The notes beneath the pieces were generated by a model, which was not told the origin of the DNA, did no database searches, and saw nothing but the letters and a program-made list of their open reading frames with translations. Shown here in pieces: positions 1-9,367 of a DNA stretch of 64,000 nt. The DNA is from JAFGCY01 sp964609245 (lineage in GTDB: Bacteria > 4484-113 > JAFGCY01), in assembly GCA_964609245.1 (NCBI GenBank), contig CAZSSB010000006.1, forward strand, positions 44,628 through 108,627, given 5' to 3'. Both the position numbers and the translations under genes were made by a program. Numbering within the stretch: position 1 is the first letter of the stretch; the number at the start of each line of letters is the position of its first letter.

Positions 1-1604
1 GGCTGCTCGTAGGCGTCGCTGACCTGGTAGCCGAACAGCGAAACGCCGTGGTGGCGGTGCGACTCGGCCAGCGCCTCCAGCGTCGCCGGCGGCAGGCCGC
101 CCACGTACTCCTCGCCGACGTCCAGCTCGGCGTCCAGGGCGGCGCGGGCGCTGCGCAGCGTCTCCTCGTCCCGGACGTCCACCAGCCGTCCGCTGACGGC
201 CGCCGCGCCGTGGCGCCGGGCGCTGTAGACCAGGTTGCGGATGCAGTCGCGCTCGGGCTGCGCGTCGTTGTTGATCAGTGCGATGTAGTCGCCGCGCGCC
301 AGGCTGGCCCCCCAGTTGACGCCGCCGCTGAAGCCCTGGTTGCGCTCAAGCCGCAGGACGCGGACGCTCGGGTGCGTGATCGCCAGCAGCTCGGCCTCGT
401 CCACTTCGCTGCCGTTGTCCACCACGATCACCTCCAGCTCCGGGTAGCTCTGGGCTTCGAGCGCCTTCAGGCAGCGCTTGGTCAGCTCCAGCCCGTTGCA
501 GGTCAGCACCACTGCGCTGACCAGCGGGAACAGCTCGTCGGCCCCGCGCCGGGCGTCGGCGGCCAGCATTTCCTCGCGCACGGCGGCTTCGGCGTCCGTT
601 TCCAGCAGCCCGCGCTCAGGCGCGGGCGGCTCGGCCCGGGGTGGCGGCTGGCTGCCGCGTGCGACGAACCAGCGGGCCACCTCGCGCGGCTGCACGCGGC
701 GGCGCCAGCCCAGCTGCCCGCGCCAGCACCAGGCTCGCGGCAGGCCCGCCAGCAGCAACAGGTACGCCGGCCACAGCCAGGGCCTCAGCAGCGTTATCAG
801 CAGGTGCCAGCCCTCGTAGAGCGCCAGCGGGCCCAGGTCCGCCAGCTGGCAGCCGAGGGTGTCGCATTTGGCCAGCATCAGGTAGCGGTTTTTCTCGGCC
901 CGCAGCCGGATCAGCCAGCTGGCTCGTCCGCCGCTGCCGTGTCCGCGGTGCTGGGCCACGGCGCGGGGCTCGTAGTAGGCCCGCCAGCCGGCCAGCTGGA
1001 CCCGCCAGTCGAGGTCGACGTCCTCGAAGTAGGCGAAGAACGCCTCGTCGAAGACCTGGCCCCCCCAGGCCACCTGCTCCAGCATCTCGCGCCGGTAGAC
1101 GACCGCCGCCGCGCTGCCACCGAACACGAAGCCGCCGCGGTCGTACTGCCCCTGATCCCGCTCGCCGCGCCCGCGATGCGCCGGCGTACGGTCGCGGTGC
1201 ATCAGGTGGCCCGCGGAATCGATGACGCCCGAGCCGTCGTCGCGCAGGATCTTGGGCACCACCGTGCCGATTTCGAGATTGGCCAGCATCGGTCTGAGTG
1301 CCGCTTCCACAAAGCCCGAGTCAAGGCAGGCGTCGCAGTTGAGCAGCACCACGAAGTCGCCGGTGCACTCGCGGATGCCCTGATTGTTGGCGGCGGCGAA
1401 GCCCAGGTTGCGGTGGTTTCTGATCAGCCGCGCCTCGCAGCCCGCCAGCAGCGCCGGGTCGAAGTCCGGGCTGCCGTTGTCCACGACGATGATCTCGGGC
1501 AGGCCGTAGCTCTGGGCGGCGATGCTCTCAAGCGCGCGCGGCAAGAGCTCCTCCGTGTGCCAGTTCACCAGCACGTAGCTGACCAGGGGTACGCCTTGGG
1601 CCAC
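1..1604 (-). CDS. Tandem family 2 glycosyltransferase (partial, runs off left edge)
   Basis: Translating the minus strand from GTG at 1604 gives a protein of at least 534 residues with no stop before the window edge. The first GT-A domain starts PLVSYVLVNW, followed by IIVVDNGSPD, RNLGFAAANNQGI and the metal-binding segment LLNCD. A second GT-A domain from about residue 355 repeats the pattern (VVLTCNGLELTKRCL, VIVVDNGSE, RNQGFSGGVNWG, ALINNDA). A hydrophobic, Trp-rich stretch (LRPWLWPAYLLLL) lies between them. Paired GT2 domains of the rhamnosyltransferase type build cell-surface polysaccharide; the sugar donor cannot be read. The start is set by a TATAAT box exactly 6 nt upstream. The C-terminus is missing. 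Confidence 0.85.
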   Translation of the reverse strand, partial: MAQGVPLVSYVLVNWHTEELLPRALESIAAQSYGLPEIIVVDNGSPDFDPALLAGCEARLIRNHRNLGFAAANNQGIRECTGDFVVLLNCDACLDSGFVEAALRPMLANLEIGTVVPKILRDDGSGVIDSAGHLMHRDRTPAHRGRGERDQGQYDRGGFVFGGSAAAVVYRREMLEQVAWGGQVFDEAFFAYFEDVDLDWRVQLAGWRAYYEPRAVAQHRGHGSGGRASWLIRLRAEKNRYLMLAKCDTLGCQLADLGPLALYEGWHLLITLLRPWLWPAYLLLLAGLPRAWCWRGQLGWRRRVQPREVARWFVARGSQPPPRAEPPAPERGLLETDAEAAVREEMLAADARRGADELFPLVSAVVLTCNGLELTKRCLKALEAQSYPELEVIVVDNGSEVDEAELLAITHPSVRVLRLERNQGFSGGVNWGASLARGDYIALINNDAQPERDCIRNLVYSARRHGAAAVSGRLVDVRDEETLRSARAALDAELDVGEEYVGGLPPATLEALAESHRHHGVSLFGYQVSDAYEQ

Positions 1605-1610
1605 GCGTGC

Positions 1611-1616
1611 ATTATA
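1611..1616 (-). promoter_or_regulatory. -10 box of leaderless promoter, glycosyltransferase
   Basis: TATAAT on the minus strand lies 6 nt before the GTG at 1604, with no ribosome-binding site between. Confidence 0.75.
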
Positions 1617-1726
1617 CGGGGGTGCCGCCGCGCCGCCCGGACCCGTCCGCCGGAATAGCCCGCCGGTATTCAAACATTAGGCCCGGATCGCCCGTCCAGA
1701 CCACTAACCTGATGGAGGTGGGAGTT

Positions 1727-2926
1727 ATGAGACTGAGGGTCGTACTGATTCCACTGCTGGCCCTGATGCTCGTCGCGACGGCGTTCGCCGACGAAGGCGG
1801 CATCGAGAAGCAGCAGCAGGTGATCGTGACAACACCCGAGGCCGCGGCCGCGACGGATGCCTACGCGACGGTGCTGGACATGCAGCACGGCCAGCTCATG
1901 GTCGGCGAGGTCTACGACCAGGCGCGGCAGCAGCTCAGCGACCTGATCGACAAGCTGGTCCAGTCCGGCGAACTGACCGAGACCGGAGCGGACAAGCTGC
2001 GCGAGGCACTGGCCGGTTTGACCGGGCCCCACGCGTCCGCCACATGGAAGACCAGCGAAAGCCCCGGCAAGGTGGCGATGAAGGTCATCGTCAAAGGCGT
2101 TGACGAGGATGATGGTCACAAGGTCATCACGGTGGTGCCCGAGGGCGACGTGGAGGTCAGGGCCCACAAGCTGATGATCACGAAGGACGACGACGGCAAC
2201 GTCACCATCGACGGCGAGGGCTTCAGCGAGGAACAGCTGGCGGAGATTCGCGAGCAGTTGGAGGAGCAGTCGGCCTACGATCTCAGGCTGTTCGACTTCC
2301 ACGGCCCGTTTGGCGTCGGGGAGTATGACAGCAACTACGAGCCGCTGGCGAGGATGCACACAGAGCAGATGCTCGAACTGGAAGACCTCGCGGAGCTCGA
2401 GGAGTTTGAGGGCCTTGAAGGTCTGGAGGGTCTGGAGGGCCTGAAGGAGCTCCAGTTTCTCGGTGAGCTTGACGAGCTTGAGGAGCTTCAGCAGCTCGAA
2501 GGGCTGGAAGGGCTCGAAGCTTTCGAGGGACTCGCTGAACTGGAAGGCCTGCAGATCCTCGGTGAGCTGGGCGAACTCCGGGAACTGGAGGAGCTTGAGG
2601 GTCTGGAAGGTCTTCAGGAGCTGCAGTTTCTCGGCGAGCTTGGCGAGCTTGAGGAACTTCAGCAGCTTGAGGGACTGGAAGCCCTGGCGGAGCTTGAGCT
2701 GCTTGAGGAGCTGCCCGATCTCCAGGCCATCGAGCTGGATCAGCTCTACGAGATGCACGAGTCAGACGTCGACGAACTGCTTGGTCTGAAGGGCTACGAG
2801 GCGGCCGTCGAGGACTGGGCAGCGGACTTCGAGGCCGACCTTGAAGCCGAGATCGAGGAAGTCCTCACGCAGGTCGAGGAGCTGCTCAGGGAATTCGCGG
2901 AGCGGCACGCAAACGACGCAAGCTAA
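1727..2926 (+). CDS. Secreted acidic protein with strict Leu-x-x tripeptide repeat
   Basis: 399 residues. ATG 1727 follows GGAGGTGGGAGTT and begins a clear signal peptide (MRLRVVLIPLLALMLVATAFA, probable cut before DEG). Residues about 20-215 are a mixed polar region with no family I recognise. Residues 218-337 consist of 40 consecutive tripeptides whose first position is Leu (37), Phe (2) or Ile (1) and whose other positions are mostly Glu or Gly. An internal unit of about 57 residues (171 bp) is duplicated nearly exactly. The tail is acidic and helical. The exact period of 3 does not fit a heptad coiled coil. Exported; function unknown. A terminator follows. A long antisense frame here is a by-product of the repeated codons. 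Confidence 0.8.
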   Translation: MRLRVVLIPLLALMLVATAFADEGGIEKQQQVIVTTPEAAAATDAYATVLDMQHGQLMVGEVYDQARQQLSDLIDKLVQSGELTETGADKLREALAGLTGPHASATWKTSESPGKVAMKVIVKGVDEDDGHKVITVVPEGDVEVRAHKLMITKDDDGNVTIDGEGFSEEQLAEIREQLEEQSAYDLRLFDFHGPFGVGEYDSNYEPLARMHTEQMLELEDLAELEEFEGLEGLEGLEGLKELQFLGELDELEELQQLEGLEGLEAFEGLAELEGLQILGELGELRELEELEGLEGLQELQFLGELGELEELQQLEGLEALAELELLEELPDLQAIELDQLYEMHESDVDELLGLKGYEAAVEDWAADFEADLEAEIEEVLTQVEELLREFAERHANDAS

Positions 2927-2957
2927 GGACCTCTATCCTCTCATAGCCAGAAGCAGG

Positions 2958-2983
2958 GCCCGGCAACCGCCGGGCTTTGTCTT
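2958..2983 (+). terminator. Rho-independent terminator
   Basis: GCCCGGC-AACC-GCCGGGC stem-loop (2958-2975) followed by TTTGTCTT. It ends the gene at 1727-2926 and sits in the short convergent gap before the lepA stop. Confidence 0.8.
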
Positions 2984-2985
2984 GG

Positions 2986-4815
<1,830 letters not shown>

Positions 4816-4825
4816 GGACGCTGCG

Positions 4826-4831
4826 ATGATA
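4826..4831 (-). promoter_or_regulatory. -10 box, lepA
   Basis: TATCAT on the minus strand, 10 nt before the lepA ATG; spacing slightly longer than the 6-8 nt seen at most other genes here. Confidence 0.55.
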
Positions 4832-4871
4832 GCAGAGCGCCGGTCGCTCTACACCTGCTGCCGGCCCGCGG

Positions 4872-4877
4872 TAGACT
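4872..4877 (+). promoter_or_regulatory. -10 box, small membrane protein
   Basis: TAGACT lies 8 nt before ATG 4886, divergent from the lepA promoter. Confidence 0.5.
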
Positions 4878-4885
4878 GTGGGCGT

Positions 4886-5002
4886 ATGGCAATCAGGCTT
4901 CTGCTGTGGGTGCTGTTCTTCGTGCTGCTGCTTCTTGCGGTGTTTCTGGCGTGGGCCTTCTTCGGACCGGGATTCAATCCCGTCAACGTCATCGTTGAGT
5001 AA
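4886..5002 (+). CDS. Small single-pass membrane protein (38 aa)
   Basis: Begins MAIRLLLWVLFFVLLLLAVF: one transmembrane helix of about 22 residues preceded by Arg, then a short tail FFGPGFNPVNVIVE. The small size and isolated position leave function open; it could be a membrane subunit or a regulator. Support is the TAGACT box 8 nt upstream, the clean start and stop, and the typical membrane-segment composition. It is divergent from lepA. Confidence 0.55.
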   Translation: MAIRLLLWVLFFVLLLLAVFLAWAFFGPGFNPVNVIVE

Positions 5003-5186
5003 CACGCCCCTTCTCCCACATTGGTGGCCTCCCTGCCGCGCGGCCGGCGCACCTTCGGCACGAGCAACAACGACTTGGAGCTGTTATCATCTACACGTGT
5101 TTGAGCAGCAGTGTATCCGTTTGTCCCAATACATCTCATTGCTGCTCTCATTTCGTTTCAGCATCCAACGGGAGGTTGGGACAGAG

Positions 5187-6671
5187 ATGTGCAAGGACCG
5201 GCGCGGCACGGTGGAAGATTCTCAGTCCAACGGGGTGATGGGGGCGGTCCTTTTGCTGCTGCTGGCATTGCTCGCCAGTGGATGCGGGAGTCGCACAAGC
5301 CCGCTTGAATCCCCACGGCAGTCGACCGGGTTTATGCCGCCGGAGGTGGTCAACGTCCTGGGCGCGGGGCTGGACCTCAAGGCGGAGGACCTCGACGGCG
5401 ACGGCAAGGCCGACCTGCTGATCCCGTTCCTGGCCTCCAGCCTGGCGCTGGTATACAACGACTCGACGCCGGGGGCGCCCGCGTTCTCCACCACGCTGTT
5501 CGCGGCCGGGCCCTCGCGGGTGATCACCGCCTGCAGCGGCGACATCGACTCCGACGGCTATCCGGAGCTGGCGGTGCTGCGCGAGGACGACGAGGACGAC
5601 GGGCTGTACATCACGCCGGTGGACGTCTACCGCAACCTGGACGGCGCCAGCTACGAGCTGCTGCACGAGTTCGAGATCTGGCAAGGCGCCGAGGACATGG
5701 CCTTCGATCTGGTCAATGACGACGACGACGTGCCGGACCTGCTGCTGACCTCGGCGCTCTATGACGGCCAGGCCGCCATTTACTTCGAGTCGATCACCGA
5801 GCCATATGACGATGGACGTGCTCAGAAAGTAGGAGGCTACGGTGTCCAGGAGGAGTACATTGAGTTCACGCAAATGGTGCTCCACGACGTCGACCACAAT
5901 GGCTACCTGGACGTGCTGGAAGTCAACACCGGCGACAAGCCTGGCCTGAAGTTGGCCATGCACATGCCCGTCACCAGCGCCCCAGCCGTGATCTTCGATC
6001 CCTGGCAGGGCTGGATCATACGTCCAGCCGACTACTTCGATCCGACGCTGTGCACGAATTACAGGGGATCGGAACTGGTGCTGGACGAGCCCGGCGCCAT
6101 TCCGCTGCGCGTGGCCTGCGGCGACCTCAACGAGGACGGCCTCGACGACGTGGCGCTGCTGGTGCAGCACCCCTCCGGCCAGTATTTCGACTACGCCATG
6201 AAGCTGACCCAGATCAGCCAGCTCGCCACGTTCCCCTCGCACGTCGTGTACATCTATTGCTCCTCCCTGAGCGGGCCGGAAGGCTTCGAGTCGAGCCCGA
6301 CAATGGACCGCCGGCTGAACCTGGCCTGGGCCGGGGGGCTGTACTTCCCCGGCTGGGTGACGGACATCAGGGTGGCGGACGTCAACTACGACGACCATCT
6401 GGACGTGATCCTTTGCTCCGAGGGCCCGCTGCACTACGGCGGCATCTCCTACCTGGCGTACTTCCCCGGCAAAGGCGACTTCGACTTCGATCCGCCGCTG
6501 GCCTTCCCGACCGGCGGCCCGCCCCTCAGACTGGCGGTCGCCGACTTCGACGCCGACAGCTACCTCGACGCCGCGGTGCTGCTGCCGTGGACCAATGAAC
6601 TGGAAGTGCGGCTCAACGACGGTGGCTCGGGCCTCGGCGAGGAAGGCATCATCATCCCGTTTATGGAGTAG
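5187..6671 (+). CDS. FG-GAP/VCBS-repeat lipoprotein (beta-propeller)
   Basis: 494 residues. The N-terminus has a hydrophobic run ending in LLASGC, a lipobox with Cys at residue 33. Seven Asp-rich calcium-loop motifs of the FG-GAP/VCBS type are spaced along the chain (EDLDGDGKADLL, GDIDSDGYPELA, VNDDDDVPDLL, HDVDHNGYLDVL, GDLNEDGLDDVA, ADVNYDDHLDVI, ADFDADSYLDAA), which predicts one seven-bladed propeller. Such proteins act in surface adhesion or binding; no ligand can be inferred. ATG 5187 follows GGGAGG at a long spacing of 11 nt. An alternative in-frame GTG at 5097 sits exactly 6 nt after a TATCAT box (5085-5090) and would add 30 residues. Confidence 0.8.
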   Translation: MCKDRRGTVEDSQSNGVMGAVLLLLLALLASGCGSRTSPLESPRQSTGFMPPEVVNVLGAGLDLKAEDLDGDGKADLLIPFLASSLALVYNDSTPGAPAFSTTLFAAGPSRVITACSGDIDSDGYPELAVLREDDEDDGLYITPVDVYRNLDGASYELLHEFEIWQGAEDMAFDLVNDDDDVPDLLLTSALYDGQAAIYFESITEPYDDGRAQKVGGYGVQEEYIEFTQMVLHDVDHNGYLDVLEVNTGDKPGLKLAMHMPVTSAPAVIFDPWQGWIIRPADYFDPTLCTNYRGSELVLDEPGAIPLRVACGDLNEDGLDDVALLVQHPSGQYFDYAMKLTQISQLATFPSHVVYIYCSSLSGPEGFESSPTMDRRLNLAWAGGLYFPGWVTDIRVADVNYDDHLDVILCSEGPLHYGGISYLAYFPGKGDFDFDPPLAFPTGGPPLRLAVADFDADSYLDAAVLLPWTNELEVRLNDGGSGLGEEGIIIPFME

Positions 6672-6806
6672 AAACGGACAATCTGCCCCGCGGACACAGT
6701 CCCCGCCGCCGCACAGGTACACTAGCCTCCCCCCCGCTGTGGTAAGATTATCGTTCCACCAGGCATGGCGCGGCAATGGACTGCGCCGGGACATGGAGGG
6801 GCAAGT

Positions 6807-7370
6807 TTGGAAGTCATCATCAAGGGCAAGAACACCGACGTTTCCGCCGATCTGGAGGCCTATGCCGAGCGCAAGCTTTCAAAGCTGACCAAGCTGTCAG
6901 ACCGGCTGCAGTCGGCCACCGTCAATTTCACCAAGAATGCCAGCAAGAAGCGCGACAAGTCGTTTCGCGTCGAGGTCGTCGTGCACGCGCCGGGCCAGGT
7001 GCTCAGGAGCGAGGAGGACGAGTCCAGCTTCTTCGTCGCGATCGACGCGGTGGCAGACAAGCTGCGCCGCCAGCTGAAGAAGCTGAAGTCCAAGCGCGTG
7101 GACAAGCCTCGGGAGAAGGCCAGCAAGGCGGAAGCCGCCCGCAAGCGGACGCGGCCGGCCCCGCTGCTCGAGCCCTCGGATCCCACGCCGATCGTCTACG
7201 TCGAGCGCTTTCCGGTCAAGCCGATCAGCACCGCCGAGGCGATCATGCAGCTGGAGGCCACCGGTGGCGAGCTGCTGCTGTTCGTCAACGACCAGTCGGT
7301 GGTCAACTGCGTGCGCAAGCGGGCGGACGGAGGCTTCTCGCTGCTGGTCCCGGAGGACGAGGTTTCCTAG
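6807..7370 (+). CDS. hpf: Ribosome hibernation promoting factor, long form
   Basis: 187 residues from TTG 6807, which follows GGAGGGG and gives the family-typical N-terminus MEVIIKGKNTDVSADLEAY. Residues 1-100 match the S30AE/RaiA fold (basic helices, KLSKLTKLSDRLQ, VEVVVHAPGQVLR). A basic linker leads to the C-terminal dimerisation domain (IVYVERFPVKPISTAEAIMQLE...GGFSLLVPEDE). The long form joins two 70S ribosomes into inactive 100S dimers in resting cells. A possible TAAGAT box near 6744 would give a leader of about 55 nt, so this gene is not leaderless. Confidence 0.93.
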   Translation: MEVIIKGKNTDVSADLEAYAERKLSKLTKLSDRLQSATVNFTKNASKKRDKSFRVEVVVHAPGQVLRSEEDESSFFVAIDAVADKLRRQLKKLKSKRVDKPREKASKAEAARKRTRPAPLLEPSDPTPIVYVERFPVKPISTAEAIMQLEATGGELLLFVNDQSVVNCVRKRADGGFSLLVPEDEVS

Positions 7371-7436
7371 CCTGGCGGGCCCGCCGATTCGGGCGGACCG
7401 CGCAGCTGCTGACTAACTCAGTCGCTCAAGGAGTGC

Positions 7437-8594
7437 ATGATGGATACTGACCACACCTGCCCCAAGTGCGGCGCCGTGAACCGCGCGGGCGCCAGATTCT
7501 GTGACCAGTGCGGCGCGGCCCTGACCGCCGCGGACAGCCCGGCGCAGCCGGATGAGACACCGGCGGCCGCGCCAGGCGCGCGCACCAACTGGACCGCCAT
7601 CGTGCTGGTGGTGGTGATCATCGCGGTGGCGGGCTGGCTGCTGTTCGGGCCCAAGGGCAATGGCGGGCCGTCCGGCACAACCGCCGGCGGCGGGGCGATG
7701 GACAATCCCCACGGCACGATGACCAATCCGCATGGCGGGACGAGCACGGATAACCCCCATGGCAGCACGCCCGGCATGGAGGATGTAACGGCTACGATCG
7801 CCGACTCCAAGGCCAACCTGGAAGAGGATCCGCTGGACGTTGAGTCGCTGCTGAACCTCTACCAGAGCTACGGCATGATCGGCCGCGGCGCCCAACTCAG
7901 GCCCTACGTCGATGCCGCGATGGACGCGCTGGATGAACGGGCCGATGAACTGGGCGACGAGGCCGGCGACACCGCGATGCAGATCGCGATGGCGGCGCTG
8001 GTGCTGGGCGGCGACGCCGACGCGGGCCAGGTCGCACTGCTGAAGGTCCGCGAGCTGGCGCCGGACAACATCCTGGCGCTCAAGATGCTGGGCGACGTCA
8101 GCTTCAACCGCAGCGAACACGCCGAGGCGATCGACTGGTACACCCAGTACCTGGAGACCGCGACGGCGGAGGATCAGGGCCAGGACTACTGGCACGCGCG
8201 CATCGACCGCGCCACCATGTACCTGCGTCTCGGCGAGGAAACCGGTGACGACGGTCTGACCGACGAGGCCGTGGCCGAGCTGACCGAGGTCACGGAGCTG
8301 CAGCCCGAGAGCTTCAACGCCTGGTTCAACCTGGGCAACGCGATCCTCAAGGCCGGCGACGAGGCCGAGGCCGAGCGCATCTGGGAAGACTGCCTGGCGC
8401 TGGCCGCCACTGCCGAGGAGACCTGGAACGTCGAGGCGGCGCTGGCCGAACTGCGTGGCGAGGAAGCCCCGCCGCGGCCGATGCCCGACAGCGACATGGG
8501 CACGGGCATGGGCGGCATGGGGATGGGCAATCCCCACGGCTCGATGGGCAACCCACACGGCGGGATGAGCGGTGAGCCCGAAGGCGACGCTTAG
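7437..8594 (+). CDS. Zinc-ribbon, single-pass membrane, TPR protein with NPHG motifs
   Basis: 385 residues. An N-terminal zinc ribbon (CPKCGAVNRAGARFCDQCG, four Cys) is followed by one transmembrane segment (WTAIVLVVVIIAVAGWLLF, about residues 51-70). The outer part contains TPR-like helix pairs (about residues 120-340). The tetrapeptide NPHG occurs five times: three just after the membrane segment and two in a Met/Gly-rich tail. This predicts a cytoplasmic zinc finger linked to a periplasmic TPR scaffold; Met/His-rich flanks could bind metal, which is inference. AAGGAG precedes both ATG 7437 and ATG 7440, and 7440 has the better spacing. Confidence 0.7.
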   Translation: MMDTDHTCPKCGAVNRAGARFCDQCGAALTAADSPAQPDETPAAAPGARTNWTAIVLVVVIIAVAGWLLFGPKGNGGPSGTTAGGGAMDNPHGTMTNPHGGTSTDNPHGSTPGMEDVTATIADSKANLEEDPLDVESLLNLYQSYGMIGRGAQLRPYVDAAMDALDERADELGDEAGDTAMQIAMAALVLGGDADAGQVALLKVRELAPDNILALKMLGDVSFNRSEHAEAIDWYTQYLETATAEDQGQDYWHARIDRATMYLRLGEETGDDGLTDEAVAELTEVTELQPESFNAWFNLGNAILKAGDEAEAERIWEDCLALAATAEETWNVEAALAELRGEEAPPRPMPDSDMGTGMGGMGMGNPHGSMGNPHGGMSGEPEGDA

Positions 8595-8614
8595 CAGACC
8601 CCGCACCACGGTGC

Positions 8615-8620
8615 GATAAT
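8615..8620 (+). promoter_or_regulatory. -10 box of leaderless promoter, kdsB
   Basis: GATAAT, 6 nt before ATG 8627; no ribosome-binding site. Confidence 0.7.
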
Positions 8621-8626
8621 GGGCCG

Positions 8627-9358
8627 ATGAACGTCCTGGGAGTGATTCCGGCGCGCTATGCTTCCACGCGCTTTCCGGGCAAGGCGCTGGCGCCGATCGC
8701 CGGCCGGCCGATGATTGAGCACGTCTGGCAGCGCGTCTGCCAGAGCCAGCGGCTCAGCCGCGTCGTCGTAGCCACCGATGATCAGCGCATCGCGGACTGC
8801 GTGACCGGCTTCGGCGGCGAGCCGCTGCTGACCAGCCCCGAGCATCCCAGCGGGACGGACCGGCTGGGCGAGGTCGCGGCACGGCTGCCGGCGGACTACT
8901 ACGTCAACACCCAGGGCGACGAGCCGCTGATCTCGCCGGCGGCGATCGACGCGCTGGTGGATCAGGTGCTCAGCGAGCAGGCGGCAATGGGCACGCTCGT
9001 GCGGCGCCTCAGCCTGCCGGGCGACGAGGCGGTGCTGGCCGATCCGAACGTGGTCAAGGCGGTGCGCGGCGACGACGGCTACGCGCTCTACTTCTCGCGG
9101 GCGGCAGTGCCCTACCCCCGCCGGCCGGAGGAGGCGCGCCACTACAAGCACATCGGCATCTACATGTACTCCCACGCCGCGCTGCTGAGGCTGTGCGCAG
9201 CGTCCCCGACCAGCGTCGAGCGCGCCGAGAGCCTGGAGCAGCTTCGGGCGCTGGAACTGGGTCTGCGCATCCTGGCCGTGGAGACGGACTACGACCCGAT
9301 CGGCGTGGACGTGCCTGAAGACGCCGCCGCCGTGGAGACCCGGCTGGCAGGCGGCTAG
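8627..9358 (+). CDS. kdsB: 3-deoxy-manno-octulosonate cytidylyltransferase (CMP-Kdo synthetase)
   Basis: 243 residues, normal length. Starts MNVLGVIPARYASTRFPGKAL, the nucleotide-binding loop of the family, with HPSGTDRLGEVA and VNTQGDEPLI further on. It couples CTP to Kdo to form CMP-Kdo for the inner core of LPS, so the organism very probably has an LPS-bearing outer membrane. Expressed from a leaderless promoter. Its TAG stop is the first half of the TAGAAT promoter of the next gene. Confidence 0.95.
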   Translation: MNVLGVIPARYASTRFPGKALAPIAGRPMIEHVWQRVCQSQRLSRVVVATDDQRIADCVTGFGGEPLLTSPEHPSGTDRLGEVAARLPADYYVNTQGDEPLISPAAIDALVDQVLSEQAAMGTLVRRLSLPGDEAVLADPNVVKAVRGDDGYALYFSRAAVPYPRRPEEARHYKHIGIYMYSHAALLRLCAASPTSVERAESLEQLRALELGLRILAVETDYDPIGVDVPEDAAAVETRLAGG

Positions 9359-9361
9359 AAT
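9356..9361 (+). promoter_or_regulatory. -10 box overlapping the kdsB stop codon
   Basis: TAGAAT, 6 nt before GTG 9368; its first three bases are the kdsB stop. Confidence 0.7.
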
Positions 9362-9367
9362 ACCGCC

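Noticed and set aside
1670..2758. Long minus-strand frame opposite the Leu-x-x protein
   Set aside because: It mirrors the repeated Leu/Glu codons as Lys/Gln/Leu; no start signals, and the plus frame has signal peptide and ribosome-binding site.
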